The notes under the pieces were generated by a model that was not told the origin of the DNA, did not search any database, and saw nothing but the letters and a program-made list of their open reading frames with translations. Source: Pararhizobium capsulatum DSM 1112 (GTDB taxonomy: Bacteria; Pseudomonadota; Alphaproteobacteria; Rhizobiales; Rhizobiaceae). Taken from it: a stretch of DNA of 64,000 bases. The translations under genes were made by a program, and so were the position numbers. Position 1 is the first letter of the stretch; each line of letters starts with the position of its first letter. This document shows, one piece after another, positions 35,782-44,054 of the stretch. The DNA lies in NCBI RefSeq assembly GCF_030814475.1, contig NZ_JAUSVF010000001.1, positions 1,943,001 through 2,007,000 of the forward strand, in the 5' to 3' direction.

Positions 35782-36297
35782 TCAGCCCGCATGCTTGCGC
35801 CCCTCTGGCGTGCGCTGGAAAAAGACGAGGTCAAGCGAAAGGCTTGGCTTGCCCAGCGCGGTCAAAATCATGTGGCACTGGCCCCTATGATGGGTCTGGT
35901 GGTTGAAGAGATGGGCGAGCGCGGGTGCCAGTTTCTGGGTGATGAGGGTAGGAGTGCTGACGGGCGTATAGCTAAAGGTCGCCCGCAGATCCTCCTCCGT
36001 CAGATCGCGGATCCAACCGGCAATACGTTCGTCTTCAGCCCGCCGCGCATCGGCAAGTGCGGCAAACTCCGTGTGAATGACGGCATCGAGCCGCGTCGGC
36101 GCGTCGCCCGTGCCGGTGAAGCGGCGCATCCAGATGCGGTCGGTGGCAAGCAGGTGGTTGAGCGTGCCGGAGAGCGAGCCGAAGAAGGCTCCCTTGTTTT
36201 CCTGAAACTCGCTTTCGCTCAGTGTGGCGACAGCTTCGTAGACCAGTCTGTTTGCCCAGCCGTTGTAGTCAGCCATCATGAGGTAATGGTCGCGCAT
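35782..36297 (-). CDS. DinB-family protein
   Basis: A 171-residue four-helix protein starting MRDHYLMMADYNGWANRLVY. The family metal-site histidines appear in SLSGTLNHLLATDRIWMRRF and ALAHLFNHQTHHRGQCHMIL. DinB/DUF664 proteins are metal-binding and often thiol-transfer related; the role here is unknown. The ATG at 36297 has AGGAG just upstream; a longer in-frame reading into the ndk leader is not supported. Confidence 0.88.
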   Translation of the reverse strand: MRDHYLMMADYNGWANRLVYEAVATLSESEFQENKGAFFGSLSGTLNHLLATDRIWMRRFTGTGDAPTRLDAVIHTEFAALADARRAEDERIAGWIRDLTEEDLRATFSYTPVSTPTLITQKLAPALAHLFNHQTHHRGQCHMILTALGKPSLSLDLVFFQRTPEGRKHAG

Positions 36298-36454
36298 CGG
36301 TGTCTCCTGTGTTCGAAGGAGCATAACCGAAGATCGGATCGCTTTGGGTGATGGCACCGATGAAATTTGCTGATTGTGCGGCTCCGCAGGTGCGATCGGC
36401 CGAAATCCGGTGGCCACCCCTTGTTTTGCGGCGCGTGGGCGGCTATTGACGCGC

Positions 36455-36488
36455 AAAATCCACGAAAACCTCAAAATCCACGAAAACC
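36455..36488 (+). repeat. Two 16-base direct repeats upstream of ndk
   Basis: AAAATCCACGAAAACC occurs at 36455-36470 and again at 36473-36488, with an 18-base period, in the leader directly before the ndk ribosome site. It could be a small duplication or a regulator-binding pair. There is no further evidence. Confidence 0.6.
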
Positions 36489-36503
36489 CAAGGGAATTCA
36501 CAA

Positions 36504-36926
36504 ATGGCGATTGAACGCACCTTTTCGATGATCAAGCCGGACGCGACCAAGCGCAACCTCACCGGCGCGATCACCAAGATGATCGAAGACGCCGGCCTGC
36601 GCGTCGTCGCGTCCAAGCGCGTCTGGATGAGCACCCGCGAAGCCGAAGGCTTCTACGCTGTTCACAAGGAACGCCCGTTCTTCGGCGAACTTGTTGAATC
36701 CATGACCTCGGGTCCGACGATCGTTCAGGTTCTCGAAGGCGAAAACGCCATCCTGAAGAACCGCGAAATCATGGGCGCCACCAACCCGGCAAACGCCGAT
36801 GAAGGCACCATCCGCAAGACCCACGCCCTGTCGATCGGCGAAAATTCGGTTCACGGTTCGGATGCTCCGGAAACCGCAGCAATCGAAATCGCCTACTGGT
36901 TCTCGGGCACCGAGATCGTCGGCTGA
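36504..36926 (+). CDS. ndk: Nucleoside diphosphate kinase
   Basis: A 140-residue enzyme. It has [20 protein letters not shown] at the N-terminus and the active-site motif [20 protein letters not shown] with phospho-His117. It balances NTP pools. AAGGGAATT precedes the ATG. It is monocistronic; a RIME-like repeat follows 9 bases after the stop. Confidence 0.97.
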   Translation: MAIERTFSMIKPDATKRNLTGAITKMIEDAGLRVVASKRVWMSTREAEGFYAVHKERPFFGELVESMTSGPTIVQVLEGENAILKNREIMGATNPANADEGTIRKTHALSIGENSVHGSDAPETAAIEIAYWFSGTEIVG

Positions 36927-36935
36927 ATCAGTTTC

Positions 36936-37030
36936 TAAAGCATGTCGCGCAAAAGTGCGCAGCGGTTTTGCGATAACGACAAAGAGTTAAAGCGTGGGAA
37001 GCGAATCTGAAAGATCGCGACACGCTTTAA
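36936..37030. repeat. Two-hairpin intergenic repeat, RIME-like, copy B1
   Basis: It begins TAAAGCATGTCGCGCAAAAG. The inner stem CGCAAAA (36948-36954) / TTTTGCG (36966-36972) is intact, but the outer arm is shortened on the right (CGACA instead of CGACATGC). The second hairpin pairs TTAAAGCGTG with CACGCTTTAA, ending at 37030. It is close to the copy at 39229-39332 and shares its layout with copies A1 and A2. It follows ndk. Confidence 0.82.
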
Positions 37031-37181
37031 GGGCTTTGTCCCGAAGGTCTTGAAAAGATTATATTTTGAAAGCCGGGACGGAAACGTCCCGGCTTTTGCC
37101 GTTGTTGCCCATCGAACTTGGAGATCGGCCCCACGTCCGGCAGTGACGGATATCTCGGTCAGTCGGCAGGCAATCTCTTCG

Positions 37182-37712
37182 TCAGGAGGCACAGGAGGCC
37201 GTCTCGAAATGGGCGGGAACCTTGCCATCCCTGAAGACCTCGGGGTTTTTCTCGTAGGCCGGGCCGATGACCAGTGGCTTGGCCGGCAAGACGTTCTGAT
37301 CGAGATTGGAGGTCACGGTGGTTTTCAACGTTTGCAGGATATCGCCATCAGGCCCCCTGAGCTCGACAGTCACCGCGTAAGGCTTTTCCTTGTGCACGCA
37401 GGTTATATCCGGGCTTTCCAGCACGATCTTGGTCTGCTTTGCAAAGACCTTGCGCTCCAGCGTCAGCGGCGCCCCACCGGCCGGGTTCTCGAAGCTTGCG
37501 ACCACGAAGCTACCCTCGGGAAGGGCTTCCTTCTTCTCGAATGTCAGCATGTAGGTCGCATAGGCGAGCCGGTAGTTGAAGACGAAGATCTTGCCGGTGA
37601 GTTGCAATGGTTCGTCGCCGGTTTCGCGCTGACAGCCCGAGAGCCCGACGCAGGCAATCGCCGCTATCCCGAAAGTCATGGTGCGGATAGGCGAAATGCG
37701 GTTCTGGGTCAT
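37182..37712 (-). CDS. Putative lipoprotein, unknown function
   Basis: A 176-residue protein with a lipoprotein signal: MTQNRISPIRTMTFGIAAIA, then the lipobox LSGC. The mature part looks beta-rich (KIFVFNYRLAYATYMLTFEK, GSFVVASFENPAGGAPLTLE). Two further cysteines lie at TCVH and near the end (SCAS). I recognise no family. Its ATG overlaps the stop of the CGNR regulator gene by 4 bases, so the two are co-transcribed. Confidence 0.65.
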   Translation of the reverse strand: MTQNRISPIRTMTFGIAAIACVGLSGCQRETGDEPLQLTGKIFVFNYRLAYATYMLTFEKKEALPEGSFVVASFENPAGGAPLTLERKVFAKQTKIVLESPDITCVHKEKPYAVTVELRGPDGDILQTLKTTVTSNLDQNVLPAKPLVIGPAYEKNPEVFRDGKVPAHFETASCAS

Positions 37713-38269
37713 GCGTTCGCCTCCTTGCGTTTCTGGTAATGCCGGCTTGCCTTTGTTCGATTGCCGCAGACGGCCATGTCGCACCAGCTTCGACTGCGGT
37801 TTCGGCTCCGATCGATGAACAGCCATTGGCAATTCGGGCAGATCTTCATCCGGTTTTCGCCAGTCGCAGCGGTCAGGCGAAGAGCCGAATGCGCAGTCGC
37901 CGCCTCAAGCGGAACGGGGCCGCTACCACTATGCGGCTGGTTGCGAATGGAGGCCGATATGGCCGAAAGCAGGTCGGCAAGCAGATCGTTCGAACCGCGC
38001 CCTTCGATATCAGCCCGGAAATAACGATCCGTCGCCTCGCGAAGAGCAAGCAGATGCGGCCGCCGCGCCGGTGTCGCCGGCGCAATTGGTCCCAAGGCAG
38101 ATCGCTCGCCGCAGAACTTTGCGGCCGCCCCGGCAAAACTGTCCATCGCCACCGGGTCGGCAAAGCGATCGATCCGCCGCAGGGGATCGAAGCGCAGCAC
38201 GACGGAATTGGCGACATCGAGCGCCAGTGCGCCGCCGGAAAACCGATGGGGTGTCCAGGAAAAGGTCAT
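37709..38269 (-). CDS. CGNR zinc-finger transcriptional regulator (ABATE domain)
   Basis: A 186-residue protein. An N-terminal ABATE-like domain (GGALALDVANSVVLR) leads to a C-terminal CGNR zinc finger: Cys144, Cys147, Cys163 and Cys168 in ICPNCQWLFIDRSRNRSRSW and CDMAVCGNRTKASRHYQK. The family is thought to regulate stress or metabolic genes. It faces the LivH gene across a palindrome overlapping both promoters (38276-38311), so it probably controls that gene and itself. The predicted transcript starts at about the ATG, so the mRNA may be leaderless. Confidence 0.88.
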   Translation of the reverse strand: MTFSWTPHRFSGGALALDVANSVVLRFDPLRRIDRFADPVAMDSFAGAAAKFCGERSALGPIAPATPARRPHLLALREATDRYFRADIEGRGSNDLLADLLSAISASIRNQPHSGSGPVPLEAATAHSALRLTAATGENRMKICPNCQWLFIDRSRNRSRSWCDMAVCGNRTKASRHYQKRKEANA

Positions 38270-38275
38270 GAGTAA

Positions 38276-38311
38276 ATTCTAACTGGTAAAAGCGTTTTTA
38301 CAAGTTATAAT
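38276..38311. promoter_or_regulatory. Divergent overlapping promoters with a shared palindromic operator
   Basis: The palindrome AACTGGTAAAA (38281-38291) / TTTTACAAGTT (38296-38306) pairs at 10 of 11 positions. Plus strand: -35 CTGGTA (38283-38288), 17 bases, -10 TATAAT (38306-38311), toward LivH. Minus strand: -35 CTTGTA (38299-38304), 17 bases, -10 TAGAAT (38276-38281), toward the CGNR gene. Both -35 boxes lie inside the palindrome, one in each arm, so a single bound dimer would cover both. The CGNR protein is the obvious candidate ligand. Confidence 0.7.
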
Positions 38312-38334
38312 TCGCGAACGCAACGGGACCCGCC

Positions 38335-39231
38335 ATGGCCTATTTCCTGCAACAGCTTGCCAATGCCGTCCCCGTTGCCGCGCTCTACGCGCTGCTTGCC
38401 TTTGGCTATGCCATCGCCTTCGCGGTCACCCGCCGGGCGGACCTGACCTACGGTGCTCTCTTCGGGTTTTCCGGGCAGATTTTCCTGCTGTTTACCGATT
38501 TTGCCTGGAACAAGCTCTGGCTGGTGCTGCCGGCGTCGCTGGCAATCGGCGCTGCGGCGGCACTGGTCTACACCGCCGGTACCGGTATCTTCCTCGGGCG
38601 AAGCGTCATGCGGCGCGTGGTGCTGAAGTCGCCCAACACTGTCGTCGTGGTGTCGCTCGGGCTTGCGATCGTGCTGATGGAAATGTCGCGGCTTGCGGCG
38701 GATACCCGCGCCATCTGGCTGCCGCCATTCCTGAACTCGCCGCTGGTGCTATGGGCGAACCCGCGCTTTCCGGTAACCCTGACATTGATCCAGATCATCA
38801 ATACTGCTGCAATGTTGGCCTTGGTCGTTGCCGGAAACCTCTTCCTGATCCGGTCTGCCTGGGGAAGGAAATGGCGGGCCGTTGCCGATGACGGGCATGC
38901 GGCGGCGCTGTGCGGTATCGACCCCACCCGTATCTTCGTAGTCGCCTACGGCGCGTCAGCCCTGTTGGCGGCAATCGCCGGCATTCTCGCAACAGCCTAT
39001 TACGGCACGATGGATTTCGGCGCAGGCCTCGTTTTCGGCGTCAAGGTGCTGTTCATTGCCTCGATCGGCGGGCAGACCACGCCGCTTCTCGCCGCAGCAG
39101 GTGCTGCTCTCATGGGGCTCGCGGAAACAATGTGGAGCGGCTACGGGCCGATCCTGTGGCGCGATTTCGCGATCTTCAGCTTTCTCGTGCTGCTGCTGGT
39201 GCTGACACGGCGGGAGCGCGTTCAGCCTTAA
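38335..39231 (+). CDS. LivH-type branched-chain amino acid ABC permease (orphan)
   Basis: A 298-residue membrane protein with about eight helices. LANAVPVAALYALLAFGYAI is the LivH N-terminus. The coupling loop GRKWRAVADDGHAAALCGID matches the LivH/UrtB pattern (AVAxDxxAAxLxGI). LivH works with LivM, two ATPases and a binding protein, none of which is nearby, so it is either an orphan or served by distant partners. Its promoter is shared with the CGNR regulator. Its stop codon lies inside the first bases of a RIME-like repeat. Confidence 0.85.
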   Translation: MAYFLQQLANAVPVAALYALLAFGYAIAFAVTRRADLTYGALFGFSGQIFLLFTDFAWNKLWLVLPASLAIGAAAALVYTAGTGIFLGRSVMRRVVLKSPNTVVVVSLGLAIVLMEMSRLAADTRAIWLPPFLNSPLVLWANPRFPVTLTLIQIINTAAMLALVVAGNLFLIRSAWGRKWRAVADDGHAAALCGIDPTRIFVVAYGASALLAAIAGILATAYYGTMDFGAGLVFGVKVLFIASIGGQTTPLLAAAGAALMGLAETMWSGYGPILWRDFAIFSFLVLLLVLTRRERVQP

Positions 39232-39332
39232 AGCATGTCGCGCAAAAGTGTGCAGCGGTTTTGCGACAACGACATGCGCAAAAAAAGAGCTAAAGCGAGG
39301 AAGCGAATCTGAAAGATCGCGACGCGCTTTAG
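39229..39332. repeat. Two-hairpin intergenic repeat, RIME-like, copy B2
   Basis: GCATGTCG (39233-39240) pairs with CGACATGC (39270-39277) and CGCAAAA (39241-39247) with TTTTGCG (39259-39265), around a GTGTGCAGCGG loop. The second hairpin pairs TAAAGCG (39291-39297) with CGCTTTA (39325-39331). It fills the whole gap: it supplies the LivH stop codon and ends at the moaE stop. It is nearly identical to copy B1. Confidence 0.85.
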
Positions 39333-39803
39333 TCAGTCGTCCGTCCACCGATCCCGTGCACTATCGTCGGCATCCCTGGCCGAGACCCATTCACCGGCCT
39401 CGCCGCTGATGCCGATCTCCTTCTTCCAGAAGGGGGCGGATGTCTTCAGGAAATCCATGACAAAGTTTGCTCCGTCAAAGGCGGCCTGGCGATGCCTGGC
39501 GGCCGCGATGACGAGAACGATGTTCTCCCCCGGAACGATCCGGCCATGACGATGGATCGCCCGCAGGGCCTGCAGGCCGAAACGTGCGCTGGCCTCTTCG
39601 CAGATGCGCAGGATTTGCGCCTCTGCCATCCCGGGATAATGTTCGAGTTCCAGCGCCCCGAGCGTGCCGGCTTCGTCCCGGCAAAGTCCCGAGAAGGTCA
39701 CGACGGCACCGATATCGGTGCGTCCCCTGGATATCTCCGCGACTTCTGCGGCAAGGTCGAAATCCTGTCGCTGCACCCGCACCGAAATCGTCGGCTGAGC
39801 CAT
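39333..39803 (-). CDS. moaE: Molybdopterin synthase catalytic subunit
   Basis: A 156-residue MoaE. It has ISVRVQRQDFDLAAEVAEIS, GAVVTFSGLCRDEA, ELEHYPGMAEAQI, RAIHRHGRIVPGENIVLV and the lysine-containing KTSAPFWKKEI of the active site. With MoaD it converts precursor Z to molybdopterin. It lies 4 bases after moaD. The pathway serves enzymes such as the molybdopterin oxidoreductase at 50841. Confidence 0.96.
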   Translation of the reverse strand: MAQPTISVRVQRQDFDLAAEVAEISRGRTDIGAVVTFSGLCRDEAGTLGALELEHYPGMAEAQILRICEEASARFGLQALRAIHRHGRIVPGENIVLVIAAARHRQAAFDGANFVMDFLKTSAPFWKKEIGISGEAGEWVSARDADDSARDRWTDD

Positions 39804-39807
39804 GGCC

Positions 39808-40068
39808 TCAGCCGCCGGTCATCGGTGGGAAAAGCGCGATCTCGCGGGCGCCGGCGATCGGCTCGTGATGATCGACATGCTCCTGGTTTATGGCAACCCG
39901 GATGACATTTTCATGCTCCAGCGCCATCTCATATTCCTCGCCGAGACCCTTGAGATGCCTGAGCAAATCGCCGGCCGTCACGACGCTGTCCGGCAGCACG
40001 ATCTCTTCTTCGTCCTTGCCGATCCGCTCCCGCACCCAGGCGAAATAGACAAGCCGGACGCTGCTCAT
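39808..40068 (-). CDS. moaD: Molybdopterin synthase sulfur carrier subunit
   Basis: An 86-residue ubiquitin-like protein beginning MSSVRLVYFAWVRERIGKDE and ending FPPMTGG; the terminal Gly-Gly is thiocarboxylated to carry sulfur. It pairs with MoaE encoded next. Its start overlaps the pgsA stop by 4 bases, which places moaD-moaE in the pgsA transcript. Confidence 0.95.
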   Translation of the reverse strand: MSSVRLVYFAWVRERIGKDEEEIVLPDSVVTAGDLLRHLKGLGEEYEMALEHENVIRVAINQEHVDHHEPIAGAREIALFPPMTGG

Positions 40069-40658
40069 TCGTTGATCACATGCTTGAGGCCGGCACGGAA
40101 ATAGTCGTAACCGGTGTAGATGGTCAGAACTGCAGCAATCCAGAGCAATATTCTGCCTATCTCCGTCGTGTATGGCAGAACCTTATCTCCAGCTGGACCT
40201 GCCAGAAGAAAAGCAATCGCTAACATCTGAACCGTTGTTTTCCATTTGGCGATCTGCGTTACGGGTACGCTAACCTTGAGCGCCGCTAGATATTCACGGA
40301 GTCCGGAAACGAGGATTTCCCGGCAGAGAATAATGATCGCGGCCCAAAGAGACCAGCCGGCAATTGTCTGTTCCGTGTCTGCGGCCATCAGCAGCAGTGC
40401 GGTTGAAATCAGCAATTTATCAGCGATCGGGTCGAGCATTCGTCCGATGTTTGACGTTTGATTCCAAATTCTCGCGAGATAACCATCGAGAAAGTCCGTT
40501 ATCGAGGCGATGGCGAAAATCACCAGAGCCGACCAGCGTGCGAAATCCGAACTCTGCAGCCGGCCTTCGACGAAGAAGCACAGCACGATCAGCGGAACGG
40601 CAAGAATACGGCCATAGGTGAGCAGATTGGGGATGTTGTAGGCAGCAGGCGTTGACAT
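40065..40658 (-). CDS. pgsA: CDP-diacylglycerol-glycerol-3-phosphate 3-phosphatidyltransferase
   Basis: A 197-residue membrane enzyme. AYNIPNLLTYGRILAVPLIV is the family start. The CDP-alcohol phosphotransferase signature is present as ITDFLDGYLARIWNQTSNIG followed by RMLDPIADKL (D..DG..AR...G...D...D). It makes phosphatidylglycerol phosphate. ATG 40658 is preferred; in-frame TTG (40691) and ATG (40682) starts would add 11 or 8 residues. In rhizobia pgsA usually follows uvrC; here a plus-strand LuxR gene stands between them. Confidence 0.94.
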   Translation of the reverse strand: MSTPAAYNIPNLLTYGRILAVPLIVLCFFVEGRLQSSDFARWSALVIFAIASITDFLDGYLARIWNQTSNIGRMLDPIADKLLISTALLLMAADTEQTIAGWSLWAAIIILCREILVSGLREYLAALKVSVPVTQIAKWKTTVQMLAIAFLLAGPAGDKVLPYTTEIGRILLWIAAVLTIYTGYDYFRAGLKHVINE

Positions 40659-40931
40659 CGACTTTTGTTCTCTGGGAGGCATGGGCGACAAATGAAGACT
40701 TTATGACCGTAAGGTCAACCGGTCGCGGAGAAATCAGGGTGAATTATGACGATATCCACCTGAACGCATGCTGAACCCCCCGATTGCGACTCCATGCCGC
40801 CATTTTGGCTTCCGGGGCGATCACGACAACGTGAAGACTGCCTTCTGCGTCGTCTCCGCCCTTTGAATCGTTCCCCAGTCTGATATCAAGAAAAACCCCT
40901 CAATTTCAGGGAAAAATGTGAGCTGGCATTC

Positions 40932-42026
40932 GTGATTCTCGATAAACCCGCACTTATCGACCGCATTTACGAGGCGGCGGTCATTCCGGAACTTTGGTCG
41001 GATGTCTGCGACAGCCTTGCAGCTGCGGTGGACGGCTATTCGACCTGCATATGGTCGATTGATTCAAACCAATCGGCCCGGTGGGTTTCTTCTCCCCACA
41101 TTCAGGATGCGCTGGAAAAGTATTCTCGCAGTGAACTCCGATTTGAGAATGTGCGTCCCGGACGCTCGATTCAGATGTTTCCCATGTCTTTTGCCCGCGA
41201 CATCGATGTCATGACCGCGAAGGAGATAGAGGACGACGCGATCTACAATGCCTTCTTGCGCCCCTTGGGAGTGGGCTGGAGCATGGGCAGTGTCTTGCCG
41301 GAGCCATCAGGCCACACACTGATTTTCGATTTCATGCGCAGGACCGATCTCGGGCCTTTCGAGCCCCGGCATCTGGATTTCGTCAACAGCCTGAAGGGCG
41401 ATCTGGCGCGGGCGACGCTGATTTCTTCCCGCATGGTTTTCCAGCAGGCGCGATCGATTGCGTCGGCGCTGTCGCTGGTGGGCCTGCCGGCCGCTGTTCT
41501 TGGCGATGAACAGCAGGTCCTGGCCATGAACGACGAGATGGAAGCCTTGGCTCCGCGCATCCGCACGGGCGCGGGAGACCGTATCTCCATCGATCAGCCG
41601 CAGGCCAACAGGCTGTTGCAGCGCAGCTTCGAACTCCTGAGCGTGCCGGAGAGCCCGCGAGTACAGTCGCTGCCGCTTGCTGCCACCGCTGAAGAGCCGG
41701 CACTGGTGCTGCATGTTCTGCCGGTTCGCCGCAACGCGCGCGATATTTTCTCACGCAGCATGGCAGTCCTTATGGCAACCCCGGTCGGCGGCGCCGGCTT
41801 GCCGGATATTGGGGTCCTTGCCGGGCTTTTCGATCTGACACCGGGGGAGGCACGTGTCGCCCGCGAACTCGCCAAGGGCGCCAGCATTGAAGCCGTGGCG
41901 GCGATACTCAACCTGAGCATCGAGACAGTGCGCACCTACCTGAAGCGCATCTTTCTCAAGACGGGAACCCGCCGGCAGCCGGAACTGGCAAGCCTCCTGA
42001 GTGGCTTGGGTCGCGTCGCCGCCTGA
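40932..42026 (+). CDS. LuxR-type helix-turn-helix regulator
   Basis: A 364-residue protein from a GTG. The N-terminal 280 residues resemble no sensor domain I can name. The C-terminal LuxR HTH (about 300-360) reads LFDLTPGEARVARELAKGAS, then VAAILNLSIETVRTYLKRIF, then KTGTRRQPELASLLSGL. The bottom half matches the group of solo LuxR regulators with an N-terminal helical domain. Its stop lies 9 bases from the uvrC stop. It sits between pgsA and uvrC on the opposite strand, which suggests insertion into an older minus-strand run. No autoinducer synthase is adjacent. Confidence 0.85.
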   Translation: MILDKPALIDRIYEAAVIPELWSDVCDSLAAAVDGYSTCIWSIDSNQSARWVSSPHIQDALEKYSRSELRFENVRPGRSIQMFPMSFARDIDVMTAKEIEDDAIYNAFLRPLGVGWSMGSVLPEPSGHTLIFDFMRRTDLGPFEPRHLDFVNSLKGDLARATLISSRMVFQQARSIASALSLVGLPAAVLGDEQQVLAMNDEMEALAPRIRTGAGDRISIDQPQANRLLQRSFELLSVPESPRVQSLPLAATAEEPALVLHVLPVRRNARDIFSRSMAVLMATPVGGAGLPDIGVLAGLFDLTPGEARVARELAKGASIEAVAAILNLSIETVRTYLKRIFLKTGTRRQPELASLLSGLGRVAA

Positions 42027-42035
42027 CGCCGCCGG

Positions 42036-44054
42036 CTACTTCCCCCCATCCTCGTGGAAATGGTCATAGACCAGCTTTGCGACCGAAGCCGAAATACCTT
42101 CCACCGCCATCAGATCATTGACGCCCGCACGCGATACCGCTTTCGCCGTCCCGAAGTGATGAAGCAGCGCCCGCTTGCGCGTCGGCCCGATGCCGCCGAT
42201 CTCGTCGAGCGGGTTCTTGACCATTTCCTTCTTGCGCCGTGCCCGGTGCGAACCGATGGCGAAGCGGTGGGCCTCGTCGCGCAGCCGCTGGGTGAAGTAG
42301 AGCACGGGGTCGCGCGGCGGCATGGTGAAGCTTTCCCTGCCCGGCGGAAAGAAGCGTTCGCGCCCGGCATCGCGGTCCACGCCCTTGGCGACGCCGATGG
42401 CGATCACGCTATCTTCGATGTCGAGTTCCTTCAGGATTGCCCGCACCGCCGTCATCTGTCCCTGGCCGCCATCGATCAGGATCACATCCGGCCACGCCGG
42501 AAATCCCGCATCCTCGGAAGGCGATATTGTCCGATCCGGCTTGCCTTCCTCCTTCAGGAGGCGGGCAAAGCGGCGGGTCATCACTTCGCGCATCATGCCG
42601 AAGTCATCGCCCGGCGTGATGTCAGTCGATTTGATGTTGAACTTGCGGTACTGGCTTTTGACGAAACCTTCCGGACCTGCGACGACCATGCCGCCAACGG
42701 CATTGGTGCCCATGATGTGCGAGTTGTCGTAGATCTCGATGCGTTCGGGAGCGCGTTCCAGCTTGAACGTTTCGGCAAAGCCCTGCAACAGCCGCGACTG
42801 TGACGCCGTCTCTGCCAGCTTGCGCCCATGCGCCTCGCGGGCATTGGCGACGGCGTGGTCCACGAGATCCTTCTTCTCGCCGCGCTGCGGCACTGAAATC
42901 GCGACCTTGTAGTTCGATTTTTCCGAGAACGCCTGGGCAAGCAGATCCTGTTCCTCCACCTGCTCGCAGAGCAGGATCTGCCGCGGACAGGGCTTGTCGT
43001 CATAGAACTGCGCAAGGAATGCGCTCAGCACCTCGGAGGAGGGCATGGCCGGGTCGGCCTTCGGGAAATAGGCGCGGTTACCCCAGTTCTGCCCGGTGCG
43101 GAAGAAGAACACCTGGATGCAGGAGATGCCGCCCTCGTGATGGATCGCGAAGACGTCGGCCTCCTCGACCCCTGCGGGATTGATGCCTTGATGGCTCTGC
43201 ACATGGGACAGCGCCGCCAGCCGGTCGCGGTAAAGTGCTGCCCGCTCGAAGTCGAGATTTTCGGAGGCTTCGCTCATGGCAGACGCGATCGTCGCCTTTA
43301 CCGCCTGGCTCTTGCCGGACAGGAAGTCCTTGGCCTCGGTCACCAGTTCGGCATAGCCCTCGTCGGAAATCTCATGGGTGCACGGTGCCGCGCAACGCTT
43401 GATCTGGTGCAGCAGACAGGGCCGCGTGCGGGTCTCGAACACGCTGTCGGTGCAGGTGCGCAGCAGGAAGGCCCGCTGCAGCGAGTTGATCGTGCGGCCG
43501 ACGGCGCCGGCGGAGGCGAAGGGGCCGAAATAGTCGCCCTTGCGGCTGCGTGCGCCACGATGCTTGTAAAGCGCCGGTGCGCGGCTGTCGCCGGTGACGA
43601 GGATGTAGGGAAAGGACTTGTCGTCGCGCAGCAGGACGTTGAAGCGCGGGCGCAGCCGCTTGATCAGGTTCGCCTCGAGCAGCAGCGCCTCGATCTCGGT
43701 CCGCGTGGTGACGAATTCCATGTTGGCGGTCTCGCGCACCATGCGGGCGAGGCGGTTCGAATGCAGCCGACCTTGCGCATAGTTGCTGACGCGCTTCTTC
43801 AGGCTGCGGGCCTTGCCGACATAGAGGACGTCACCCGCCTCGTTGAACATGCGGTAGACGCCGGGACTGTTGGGCAGGTGCTTGACGAATTCCTGGATCA
43901 GCTCCGCGCCGCGAATCCCGTCCTTGACCGCTCCGGCCTCGGCCCAGTCGATTTCGGGCAGGGCGCCATCGGTCGCGATCTCGATCAGGTCTTCGTCGTC
44001 TGCGGCATTTTCGTCATACAGGATGCCGGCATCACTGGGCGTGCGTCCGCTCAT
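42036..44054 (-). CDS. uvrC: Excinuclease ABC subunit C
   Basis: A 672-residue UvrC. The GIY-YIG nuclease is [20 protein letters not shown], then [11 protein letters not shown]. The UVR motif lies near residue 270, the RNase H-like C-terminal nuclease carries [20 protein letters not shown], and helix-hairpin-helix motifs occur at the end ([20 protein letters not shown]). It makes both incisions in nucleotide excision repair. An N-terminal extension of about 50 acidic residues precedes the nuclease. Its start overlaps the SDR stop by 4 bases. Confidence 0.97.
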   Translation of the reverse strand: MSGRTPSDAGILYDENAADDEDLIEIATDGALPEIDWAEAGAVKDGIRGAELIQEFVKHLPNSPGVYRMFNEAGDVLYVGKARSLKKRVSNYAQGRLHSNRLARMVRETANMEFVTTRTEIEALLLEANLIKRLRPRFNVLLRDDKSFPYILVTGDSRAPALYKHRGARSRKGDYFGPFASAGAVGRTINSLQRAFLLRTCTDSVFETRTRPCLLHQIKRCAAPCTHEISDEGYAELVTEAKDFLSGKSQAVKATIASAMSEASENLDFERAALYRDRLAALSHVQSHQGINPAGVEEADVFAIHHEGGISCIQVFFFRTGQNWGNRAYFPKADPAMPSSEVLSAFLAQFYDDKPCPRQILLCEQVEEQDLLAQAFSEKSNYKVAISVPQRGEKKDLVDHAVANAREAHGRKLAETASQSRLLQGFAETFKLERAPERIEIYDNSHIMGTNAVGGMVVAGPEGFVKSQYRKFNIKSTDITPGDDFGMMREVMTRRFARLLKEEGKPDRTISPSEDAGFPAWPDVILIDGGQGQMTAVRAILKELDIEDSVIAIGVAKGVDRDAGRERFFPPGRESFTMPPRDPVLYFTQRLRDEAHRFAIGSHRARRKKEMVKNPLDEIGGIGPTRKRALLHHFGTAKAVSRAGVNDLMAVEGISASVAKLVYDHFHEDGGK

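Noticed and set aside
36455..36488. Direct repeats resembling the start of a CRISPR array
   Set aside because: Only two 16-base units with a 2-base gap; no spacers and no cas genes.
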